Assembly (NCBI GenBank): GCA_937900465.1
Contig: CALCEJ010000056.1
Coordinates: 1 to 6,647, forward strand
Direction of reading: 5' to 3'
DNA from: an uncultured Bacteroidales bacterium
Lineage (GTDB): Bacteria > Bacteroidota > Bacteroidia > Bacteroidales > UBA932
Length of the DNA: 6,647 bases
Every line of letters starts with the position of its first letter. Within the stretch, counting starts at the first letter, position 1. The notes beneath the pieces are model-generated. The model made no database searches and was not told the DNA's origin. It saw only the letters and a program-made list of their open reading frames with translations. The position numbers were made by a program, and so were the translations under genes. Below are positions 1 to 6,022 of this stretch, in pieces.

Positions 1-76
1 GGTGTCGGTTTTCGATACCCCTCTTTTGTCTAACCCGCTCAAAATCAGCACATTATACCTCACGCCCATCTCGCCG

Positions 77-102
77 TCTCCGCTCCGCCCTTCCTTCGTC
101 AC
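77..102. repeat. 26-bp direct repeat, copy 1
   Basis: The first of two copies of a 26-bp repeat in the non-coding stretch beyond lspA. It begins TCTCCGCTCCGC and ends CTTCCTTCGTCAC. It matches the copy at 177-202 at 24 of 26 positions, differing at position 89 (c versus a) and position 100 (c versus t), and the copies start exactly 100 bp apart. One strand is almost all purine. I do not recognise the family. It could be a dispersed intergenic repeat, the remains of a local duplication, or part of a small element cut by the left edge. The surrounding 1-213 shows no convincing gene or promoter. Confidence 0.75.
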
Positions 103-139
103 CCAACGCCTCGCCGCGGCGGCAGCCCTGCTGCGCGGT

Positions 140-178
140 GAAATTATTTTTCCGGACGGGGCCGGAAAAACCAATTTC
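140..178. other. Imperfect hairpin beyond the end of lspA
   Basis: The arms TTTTTCCGG (147-155) and CCGGAAAAA (162-170) pair perfectly over 9 bp around a 6-nt loop. After a small internal loop, GAAATT (140-145) pairs with AATTTC (173-178), giving 15 bp in all. It lies about 35 nt beyond the lspA stop codon, so it could form the 3' end of the ileS-dksA-lspA transcript. It is not a textbook intrinsic terminator: on both strands the T run is on the 5' side of the GC core and the A run follows it. The structure is clear; a terminating or RNA-stabilising role is inference. Confidence 0.55.
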
Positions 179-202
179 TCCGCTCCGCACTTCCTTCGTT
201 AC
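177..202. repeat. 26-bp direct repeat, copy 2
   Basis: The second copy of the repeat at 77-102, beginning TCTCCGCTCCGC and ending CTTCCTTCGTTAC. It ends 11 bp before the lspA stop codon (214-216, read leftward), so it would be the first element transcribed after lspA. Its outer edge overlaps the last two bases of the hairpin at 140-178. Function unknown. Confidence 0.75.
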
Positions 203-213
203 TGAATCCGGGC

Positions 214-882
214 CTATTCTTTCGAGAAGAACTTCCAGTGGAAGATGATAAGGTAGAAGGCGCCTACGGTAACGCAGGAGTCTGCGAAGTTGAAGATGGG
301 CTCGAAAAAGATGTCACCGCCCACAAGGGGCATCCAGGAAGGCCATCTCCAGAGGGGGAAGTAGAGCATATCCACAACCTTGCCCTGCATAAAAGGAGCG
401 TAGGAGCCAAGGGTTGCGACTGTCGTCGTCGTGGACTCAGAGAAGATCAGCCCATAGAAGAGGCAGTCGATGATATTGCCCAGTGCACCGGCCGTAATGA
501 GAGTCAGGCCCACCAGGACACCGGTAGGGACTGGTTTGGGCCCGGTAGGGACGGGTTTGGGCCCGGAAGAGGCGGAGGGGACCGCCGTATCCGAAGGTTT
601 TCCGCGTTTTAGAAGCTTCGAAATCCACCAGACGAGCACGACGAAAAGGCACAGCCGGAAGACTGTAAGGAAGTACTTGCCGACAACTCCGCCGAAGGAC
701 ATCCCGAATGCCATCCCCTTGTTCTCTACGAACAGGATCCTGAACCAGGAGCCGATGACATTGAATTCCTCACCGATAGTCATATTGGTCTTGACCAGAA
801 TCTTGATGACCTGATCAATAACAACGAGTCCGATGCCGAGGATGAGCAGCCAGCCGCCTCGGGAAATACCTCTGCGGGCCAT
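214..882 (-). CDS. lspA: Lipoprotein signal peptidase (signal peptidase II)
   Basis: Inner-membrane aspartyl protease that removes the signal peptide from prolipoproteins after the lipobox cysteine has been lipidated. The 222 residues show four hydrophobic segments (about 11-30, 68-90, 122-145 and 200-216) and the family motifs: D23, N54 in NKGMAFG, the GNIID motif with N136 and D139, and FNFADS with N198 and D201. D139 and D201 should be the catalytic pair. The periplasmic stretch at 146-197, including GKVVDMLYFPL, is typical of Bacteroidetes members. The gene is last in the leftward operon; its ATG overlaps the stop of the DksA-like gene (TGATG), suggesting coupled translation. Oddity: the cytoplasmic loop between segments 2 and 3 (about 92-121) is long, rich in Pro, Ser and Gly, and contains two tandem GPKPVPT units. 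The family assignment is secure. Confidence 0.96.
   Translation of the reverse strand: MARRGISRGGWLLILGIGLVVIDQVIKILVKTNMTIGEEFNVIGSWFRILFVENKGMAFGMSFGGVVGKYFLTVFRLCLFVVLVWWISKLLKRGKPSDTAVPSASSGPKPVPTGPKPVPTGVLVGLTLITAGALGNIIDCLFYGLIFSESTTTTVATLGSYAPFMQGKVVDMLYFPLWRWPSWMPLVGGDIFFEPIFNFADSCVTVGAFYLIIFHWKFFSKE
523..564 (-). repeat. Two-copy 21-bp tandem repeat inside lspA
   Basis: Units 523-543 and 544-564 are identical except for one base (t532 versus g553). Each encodes the same heptapeptide, GPKPVPT, at about residues 107-120 of LspA. Because 21 is a multiple of three, gain or loss of units would keep the frame. The repeat lies in the predicted cytoplasmic loop, away from the catalytic aspartates. 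Confidence 0.9.
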
Positions 883-1283
883 CAGTTCTTGCCCTGCTTA
901 GCGAGCATCTCCTTCGCCTCGACGGTAAGGGTTGCGTGGGGAACAAGACGGAGGCGCTCTTTGGGGATGAGCTTTCCGGTGACGCGGCAGATGCCGTAGG
1001 TCTTGTTCTCAATGCGGACAAGGGCGGCTTCAAGGTTCTGGATGAACTTGTACTGACGTTGTGCCAGGGCGCTTGCCTCCTCCTTTGAAAGCTGGAATGC
1101 GCCGTCGTCCTCGACGGTCTTGAAGGTAGGGGCGGTGTCGAGAATGTCGTTTCCGCCAGCGTGCATGATCACATTCCTGAGCGTTGCATATTCGGCGCGC
1201 GCTTTCTCCAGCATCTCATTAATGATTCCGCGGAACTCTTCAAGTTCCTCGTCGGAGTAACGTGTCTTCTCTGTCTGGGCCAT
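882..1283 (-). CDS. DksA/TraR-family regulator with degenerate zinc finger
   Basis: A 133-residue relative of DksA, the protein that binds in the RNA polymerase secondary channel and works with ppGpp in proteobacteria. Residues 10-37 and 66-93 look like the two arms of the coiled coil; the tip region contains VEDDGA (57-62), roughly where DksA carries its acidic DxxDxA motif. The C-terminal segment (95-124: YGICRVTGK, ERLRLVPHATL, VEAKE) aligns with the DksA zinc-finger region, but of the four cysteine positions only C99 remains; the others are T102, T120 and A123. Zinc binding is therefore unlikely, as I recall for many Bacteroidetes homologues. It starts 11 bp after the ileS stop and overlaps lspA by one base, so it is the middle gene of the operon. 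The family is clear. A DksA-like transcription role is plausible but unproven, so I give no symbol. Confidence 0.88.
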   Translation of the reverse strand: MAQTEKTRYSDEELEEFRGIINEMLEKARAEYATLRNVIMHAGGNDILDTAPTFKTVEDDGAFQLSKEEASALAQRQYKFIQNLEAALVRIENKTYGICRVTGKLIPKERLRLVPHATLTVEAKEMLAKQGKN

Positions 1284-1294
1284 AATATGAAATG

Positions 1295-4200
1295 TTAGCG
1301 TTTTACTTCAATTAATATACTGTCTCCATCGAGCCATTCTACCGAAGCGGCGGAATCTGTTGCGGAGGCCTCAGGTGCGACATCCACGCTGAGGGAAAGA
1401 GTCTGCGAGCCTATGTAGGAGCCAAACTGCGATACTGCAGCGGCCACATCCGGGGCGTCGCTGAATATGGTGACGCGGACCCTGTCCGTAACCTCGAATC
1501 CGCTGGATTTACGGATGTTCTGGATACGGTTCACAAGCTCGCGGGAGATGCCTTCGAGGCGGAGCTCATCGGAAATCTCCACATCGAGGGCTACAGTCAG
1601 GGAGCCTTCGGAGGCGACAAGCCATCCGGGCATATCCTCGGATGTGATCTGGAAGTCTCCGGGAGCGAGGGTAACATCACCTCCCTGGAGTGGCAGGATA
1701 TAGGATTCACCTGCAGTCTCTGCAGTCTGGATAGCAGTAATGGTTTTCTGGTCCAGAGAGCCGAAGGCCGCGGCAATTTCCTTCATCCTTGCCCCATAAA
1801 CCTTTCCGAGGGTCTTGAAATTGGGTTTGATTTTCTTAGTAATGATACCGGTGGTATCTTCGACGAACTGCATCTGCTTGACATTGACCTCCGTAAGGAT
1901 AAGCCCGCGCATAGCTTCAAGGCAGTTCCTGACACGGTCCGAAATCACGGGTACAAGCACCTTGGAAAGGGGCTGGCGCACCGGGATGGAGACCTTCTTG
2001 CGGAGTGCGAGAATCATCGATGTAGTCTTCTGGGCAAGGTCCATCCTCTCTTCGAGATCAGTGTCGATCGCGGTGAGGTCCGGATATTCGAGGAGGGAGT
2101 AATGGACCGAAGACTCTCCGGTGAGGTCCTTATAGAGGCGGTCCATATAGAACGGAGCAATTGGAGCTGCGAGTTTTGAGACGGTGACAAGCACCTTGTG
2201 GAGCGTCTGGTAGGCTGCGGCCTTGTCAGAGGTCATTTCGCCTCCCCAGTAGCGCTTGCGGTTCAGGCGGACATACCAGTTGGAGACGTGGTCGCAGACA
2301 AAGTCTTGGATGAGGCGTCCTGCCGTCGTGATGTCATAGTCCTCGTAGAGGGCGCGGACGTCGCGGACGAGTGAATTAAGCTTTGAGATAATCCAACGGT
2401 CGATTTCCGGACGCTCAGAGAGGGGAACTTCCACGGTAGTGGAGGGATCGAACCCGTCGATGTTCGCATAGAGGGCGAAGAACGAATAGGTATTGTAGAG
2501 AGTACCGAAGAACTTGCGGCGGATTTCCTCTACGCCGGCTTCGTCGAACTTGAGGTTCTCCCAGGGCTGGGCGTTTGTAAGCATATACCAGCGGAGGGCG
2601 TCCGGTCCGTGCTTGTCAAGCGCCTGGAACGGATCTACCGCATTCCCGAGCCTCTTGGACATCTTGTTTCCGTTACGGTCAAGCACGAGTCCGTTGGAGA
2701 TAACCCTTTTGAATGCAGGGGTACCGCTGATCATCGTATGGATTGCGTGGAGGGTATAGAACCATCCGCGCGTCTGGTCCACGCCTTCGGCGATGAAATC
2801 AGCCGTAGCGCCGAAAAGAGGTCCGCCGATGCCCCTGAGCCCTTCCTGGGCGTAAGGCATTGCGCCGGAGTCGAACCATACGTCGATAAGGTCGCTCTCG
2901 CGGACCATCTTCTTCCCGGAGTCGGAGACAAGGAAGATATCGTCGACATAAGGCCTGTGGAGGTCTATCCTGTCATAATTCTCAAGGCTCATATCCTTGG
3001 GGTCAAAGCCCTTGTCCTTAAATGGATTCGAGCCCATTATTCCGGCCCTGACGGCCTTCTCTATCTCGTCGTAGAGCTCCGCTGCGGAGCCTATGCATTT
3101 TTCTTCCTTTCCGTCCTCAGTCCTCCAGATAGGGAGGGGAGTGCCCCAGAAGCGGCTCCGGCTGAGGTTCCAGTCCTGGATGTTCTCCAGCCACTGGCCG
3201 AAGCGCCCGGTTCCGGTAGATTCGGGCTTCCAGCTGATGGTCTTGTTAAGCGCGACCATCTCATCCTTAACGGCGCTTGCCTTGATGAACCACGAGTCAA
3301 GCGGATAGTAGAGGACGGGTTTGTCCGTTCTCCAGCTGTGGGGGTATGTATGGACGTGTTTCTGGATACGGAAGACGCGGCCGTCCTCCCTCATCATCAT
3401 ACACAGGTCAACATCAAGGGTTGGGGCGTCCTCCGGGAGGGAGTCGTCGAAAGCGTTCTTGACGTAACGGCCTGCATATTCCGAATATGAGGGGTCCACG
3501 TATTTTGCGACATATTCCGGATCAAGGTCCTCGATCCGGTAGAAACGTCCCTGACGGTCCACCTGGGCCTGGGGGTTTCCGCTGCGGTCCAGCGGCATTA
3601 TGCCGGGAACGCCTGCGGCGGCGGCGACTCTCTTGTCGTCCGCGCCGAAGGTAGGGGCGATATGGACAACTCCGGTACCGTCAGCGGTGGTTACGTAATC
3701 GCCGGGGATGACCTTGAACGGGTCGCCGCTGGTGGGCTTGAACCAGGGAATCAGTTGGTGATAGCGGATTCCGAGGAGGTCGCTTCCCTTGAATTCGCCG
3801 TCAAGGACTCTCCAGGGGATGACTTTGTCACCCTTATGATAATCTTCGAGGGGGAGTTCCGCGCCCTTTTCATTGAACCAGGCGCCTACAAGGTCCTTCG
3901 CAAGGACGTAGATGCCGGGCTCGCCGGTATATTGGTTGAAGGAGAGGATCCTTACGTAGGTAATGTCCGGTCCAACACACAGAGCCGTATTCGAGGGCAG
4001 TGTCCAGGGGGTTGTGGTCCAGGCGAGGAAGTAAACCGGGAAGGATTCCGTTCCGAAAAGAGGCTGTGACAGGCCGTCCTTTATCACCTCGAACTGGCAG
4101 GTGGCCGTAGTGTCAGTGACGTCCTTGTAACAGCCGGGCTGATTGAGCTCGTGCGAGCTCAGACCGGTACCGTCAGAAGGGGAGAACGGCTGGATTGTGT

Positions 4201-4726
4201 ATCCCTTGTAGAGGAGACCCTTGTCGTAGATCTTCTTCAGAAGGTACCACAGAGTTTCGATGTAGCGGTTGTCGTAGGTGATATAGGGATTGTCCATATC
4301 AACCCAGTAGCCGATACGCTCTGTCATATTTACCCATTCACGGGTATATTTCATAACCTCCGTACGGCAGGTTGCGTTGTAATCCTCGACGGAAAGCTTC
4401 TTGCCGATGTCTTCCTTGTGGATTCCCAGTTTCTTCTCAACTCCGATTTCCACGGGAAGGCCGTGAGTGTCCCATCCCGCGCGGCGCTCGACCTTGTGTC
4501 CGGTCATTGTCTTGTAACGGCACACGGCGTCCTTGATGGAACGAGCCATCACGTGGTGGATACCGGGCATTCCGTTAGCGGAGGGGGGACCCTCGAAGAA
4601 TATGAACTCAGGGCATCCCTCACGGATTTCCACGCTGCGGCGGAAAGCATCTTCCTTTTTCCACTCCTTCAGGACAGTGTCTGCGGTACCTACGAGATCC
4701 AGCCCCTTGTATTCTTTGAATGTCAT
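1295..4726 (-). CDS. ileS: Isoleucyl-tRNA synthetase, type 2 (GIHH signature)
   Basis: Class I synthetase that activates isoleucine with ATP and charges tRNA-Ile in the cytoplasm. It has 1143 residues, longer than the roughly 940 of E. coli IleRS and normal for Bacteroidetes. In order: catalytic-domain start with PPSANGMPGIHH (47-58); CP1 editing domain (about 200-430) with WTTTPWTLPSN (236-246) and GTGVVHIAPTFGADD (350-364), which hydrolyses Val-tRNA-Ile; VWFDSG (616-621); the KMSKR loop (688-692); and the anticodon-binding domain from about 770 with WYVRLNRKRYW (817-827). The C-terminal four-cysteine zinc site of type 1 enzymes is absent. The usual HxGH signature reads GIHH (55-58), with first and third residues swapped. 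The ATG at 4724-4726 is the only start upstream of the conserved N-terminus; its leader is A-rich without a clear Shine-Dalgarno. First gene of the operon, with a good promoter candidate just upstream. Confidence 0.97.
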   Translation of the reverse strand: MTFKEYKGLDLVGTADTVLKEWKKEDAFRRSVEIREGCPEFIFFEGPPSANGMPGIHHVMARSIKDAVCRYKTMTGHKVERRAGWDTHGLPVEIGVEKKLGIHKEDIGKKLSVEDYNATCRTEVMKYTREWVNMTERIGYWVDMDNPYITYDNRYIETLWYLLKKIYDKGLLYKGYTIQPFSPSDGTGLSSHELNQPGCYKDVTDTTATCQFEVIKDGLSQPLFGTESFPVYFLAWTTTPWTLPSNTALCVGPDITYVRILSFNQYTGEPGIYVLAKDLVGAWFNEKGAELPLEDYHKGDKVIPWRVLDGEFKGSDLLGIRYHQLIPWFKPTSGDPFKVIPGDYVTTADGTGVVHIAPTFGADDKRVAAAAGVPGIMPLDRSGNPQAQVDRQGRFYRIEDLDPEYVAKYVDPSYSEYAGRYVKNAFDDSLPEDAPTLDVDLCMMMREDGRVFRIQKHVHTYPHSWRTDKPVLYYPLDSWFIKASAVKDEMVALNKTISWKPESTGTGRFGQWLENIQDWNLSRSRFWGTPLPIWRTEDGKEEKCIGSAAELYDEIEKAVRAGIMGSNPFKDKGFDPKDMSLENYDRIDLHRPYVDDIFLVSDSGKKMVRESDLIDVWFDSGAMPYAQEGLRGIGGPLFGATADFIAEGVDQTRGWFYTLHAIHTMISGTPAFKRVISNGLVLDRNGNKMSKRLGNAVDPFQALDKHGPDALRWYMLTNAQPWENLKFDEAGVEEIRRKFFGTLYNTYSFFALYANIDGFDPSTTVEVPLSERPEIDRWIISKLNSLVRDVRALYEDYDITTAGRLIQDFVCDHVSNWYVRLNRKRYWGGEMTSDKAAAYQTLHKVLVTVSKLAAPIAPFYMDRLYKDLTGESSVHYSLLEYPDLTAIDTDLEERMDLAQKTTSMILALRKKVSIPVRQPLSKVLVPVISDRVRNCLEAMRGLILTEVNVKQMQFVEDTTGIITKKIKPNFKTLGKVYGARMKEIAAAFGSLDQKTITAIQTAETAGESYILPLQGGDVTLAPGDFQITSEDMPGWLVASEGSLTVALDVEISDELRLEGISRELVNRIQNIRKSSGFEVTDRVRVTIFSDAPDVAAAVSQFGSYIGSQTLSLSVDVAPEASATDSAASVEWLDGDSILIEVKR

Positions 4727-4744
4727 ATTTTTTGCCTATTTTTG
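4715..4744 (+). promoter_or_regulatory. Candidate Bacteroidetes-type promoter for cvpA-tsaB
   Basis: TTTG at 4715-4718 (-33 element) and TATTTTTG at 4737-4744 (-7 element, consensus TAnnTTTG), 18 nt apart. Transcription would begin around 4749-4753, giving a leader of about 45-50 nt before the cvpA ATG. The -33 element lies inside codons 3-4 of ileS on the other strand. The call rests on motif match and position only; the T-rich context makes a chance match possible. Confidence 0.45.
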
Positions 4745-4753
4745 CAACTGCAA
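4742..4753. promoter_or_regulatory. Possible operator palindrome between facing promoters
   Basis: TTGCA-AC-TGCAA is a perfect 12-bp palindrome with a 2-nt centre. A further half-site of the same form occurs 13 bp on (CTGCAA at 4748-4753 and again at 4761-4766). The sites sit between the two -7 elements, where both transcripts should start. A regulator binding here could affect both operons, but short AT-rich palindromes arise by chance and part of this symmetry comes from the promoter boxes themselves. Confidence 0.25.
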
Positions 4754-4763
4754 TTTAAGACTG

Positions 4764-4794
4764 CAAAGATACAATATTTACTGACATTATCAAA
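4764..4794 (-). promoter_or_regulatory. Bacteroidetes-type promoter for ileS-dksA-lspA
   Basis: On the minus strand TTTG (4794-4791) is followed after 19 nt by TATCTTTG (4771-4764), a full match to the Bacteroidetes sigma-ABfr -7 consensus TAnnTTTG at the usual spacing. Transcription should begin near 4756-4760, leaving a leader of about 30 nt before the ileS ATG. That leader is too short for a T-box or other riboswitch, so ileS does not appear to have leader-RNA control from this promoter. Confidence 0.6.
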
Positions 4795-4798
4795 GATA

Positions 4799-5293
4799 AT
4801 GAACGCTCTGGATATCGTTATTCTCGTACTTCTGGTCCCCGGTATGGTCGTCGGCCTTGTGAAAGGTTTCCTTGCCCAGGCGGTATCCCTTGCAGGGCTG
4901 GTTGTGGGCGTATGGGCGTCGTTTAAATTCTCGAATGTGCTGTCCGCCTATCTTGCGGCGCGAATTACTGTTTCAGAGACGGTTCTTTCCGTGATTTGCT
5001 TTGCCGTAATCTTCATTGCGATCCTGCTCCTTACGGCCCTTCTGACGAAGATTCTTACGAAAGTCGTCGAAGTCGCGATGCTAGGGTGGATGAACAGGCT
5101 CCTTGGCGCAGCCCTTTCGCTTGCTGTCGGAATCATCTTCATCGGTGTCGTGATTTCCCTTTTTGAGGCGTTGAACCAGAAGTTTGCCTTTGTCGCCCCG
5201 GAAGTGCTTGACACCTCCTTACTCTACGGCCCTGTCCGCGACATTGCGTACTTTATCTTCCCTTATCTGAAACAGCTTCTCCTTAAGCAATAA
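4799..5293 (+). CDS. CvpA-family inner-membrane protein
   Basis: A 164-residue membrane protein with four predicted hydrophobic segments: about 5-22, 28-42, 62-83 and 103-122. The N-terminus (NALDIVILVLLVPGMVVGLVKG) and the GWMNRLLGAALSLAVG stretch (96-111) fit the CvpA family, named for its requirement in colicin V production in E. coli; its biochemical role is not established and in other bacteria it is linked to envelope integrity. I chose the ATG at 4799 although the frame stays open back to about 4151: the upstream 216 codons are antisense to ileS, and the hydrophobic family-like N-terminus begins at this methionine. It lies 72 bp from ileS, divergently, and its TAA overlaps the tsaB ATG (TAATG), suggesting coupled translation. 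Family confidence is moderate to high; I assign no symbol because orthology to E. coli cvpA is unproven. Confidence 0.82.
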   Translation: MNALDIVILVLLVPGMVVGLVKGFLAQAVSLAGLVVGVWASFKFSNVLSAYLAARITVSETVLSVICFAVIFIAILLLTALLTKILTKVVEVAMLGWMNRLLGAALSLAVGIIFIGVVISLFEALNQKFAFVAPEVLDTSLLYGPVRDIAYFIFPYLKQLLLKQ

Positions 5294-6018
5294 TGGCAAC
5301 AATCCTTCTCATAGATACGTCCGCCGATGTTTTTTCCGTCGCGATTTCGCGCCTGGATGGCCCTTCCTGTGCGTTGGGTGACTCTCCGGTGATTCTCGCT
5401 GAGGTCACGGGAACGGAGCCCCGGACTCAGTCGGCGATGCTTATGCCGGCAGTTGATGAGTGTCTCCGGAAGGCGGGGCTGAGTCCAAAGGACCTTGACG
5501 CAGTCTGCGTGAGCAAAGGGCCCGGTTCCTACACGGGTCTTCGGGTCGGGGTATCTACTGCGAAGGGTCTCTGTATGGGCCTTGGGATTCCCTTGATTGC
5601 AATTGGAACGCTTGAACTGCTTTTTGCCCAGGCGCTCCCCGAGGCGGGGAACTGCAAATATATCATCCCTATGATTGACGCCCGCCGGATGGAGGTTTAC
5701 AGCGCTGTATTCTCCATCGACGGGACTATGGTCCGGGAAATCCGTCCGGAAATCGTCGAGCCCGGCATTTACGATGAGTACCTTTCCGCCGGCCCCGTCC
5801 TTTTTACCGGTGACGGCGCCCTCAAGTGCCGCGACATCCTTGTCCCGGAGGGGACAGACCCCTCGACAAGAATCCTTCCGCTGAACCCGTCTGCTAAGGC
5901 GATGGCGGGGGAGGCGGCGAAGGCCTTCGACGAAAAAAGGTTCGAAGACCTTGCGTACTTCGAACCCTTCTACCTTAAGGATTTCGTTGCGAAGCTTCCT
6001 TCCAGGAAACTGTTCTAG
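5293..6018 (+). CDS. tsaB: tRNA t6A biosynthesis protein TsaB
   Basis: Non-catalytic partner in the bacterial TsaB-TsaD-TsaE complex, which transfers the threonylcarbamoyl group from TC-AMP to A37 of ANN-decoding tRNAs in the cytoplasm. The 241 residues have the ASKHA-type N-terminal fold: IDTS (7-10), the family signature KGPGSYTGLRVG (75-86), then GIPLIAIGTLE (98-108) and MIDARRMEVY (127-136). The C-terminal YFEPFYLKDF (222-231) matches the usual conserved end. TsaB lacks the metal-binding histidines of TsaD; here the region often reading HS in homologues reads TQSAMLMP (45-52), in keeping with that. Length is normal. It overlaps the CvpA-like gene by one base (ATG inside TAATG), so both are probably expressed from the same promoter. 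It converges on the GH109-like gene with 4 bp between stop codons and no visible terminator. Confidence 0.94.
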   Translation: MATILLIDTSADVFSVAISRLDGPSCALGDSPVILAEVTGTEPRTQSAMLMPAVDECLRKAGLSPKDLDAVCVSKGPGSYTGLRVGVSTAKGLCMGLGIPLIAIGTLELLFAQALPEAGNCKYIIPMIDARRMEVYSAVFSIDGTMVREIRPEIVEPGIYDEYLSAGPVLFTGDGALKCRDILVPEGTDPSTRILPLNPSAKAMAGEAAKAFDEKRFEDLAYFEPFYLKDFVAKLPSRKLF

Positions 6019-6022
6019 GAAA

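Noticed and set aside
140..178. Classical rho-independent terminator
   Set aside because: The hairpin is real, but on both strands the T tract precedes the GC stem and A residues follow, so it is listed only as a hairpin.
2..205. 67-codon plus-strand frame at the left edge
   Set aside because: It starts at a GTG near the edge, runs through both direct repeats and the hairpin, and has no recognisable protein character.
238..814. Plus-strand frames (238-612 and 470-814) over lspA
   Set aside because: They are antisense to a gene with clear family motifs; part of their apparent sequence pattern only reflects the 21-bp repeat.
2609..3490. Open frame of 293 codons on the plus strand
   Set aside because: It is entirely antisense to conserved IleRS coding sequence and its translation resembles no domain I know; long antisense frames are common in GC-rich genes.
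3662..4069. 135-codon plus-strand frame
   Set aside because: Antisense to the IleRS editing domain, with no independent support.
4151..4798. 216-codon upstream extension of the CvpA-like frame
   Set aside because: It is antisense to the ileS 5' region, and the membrane protein begins naturally at the ATG at 4799 beyond the promoter region.
4727..4798. T-box or other riboswitch upstream of ileS
   Set aside because: The predicted leader is only about 30 nt and shows no specifier-loop or antiterminator sequence.
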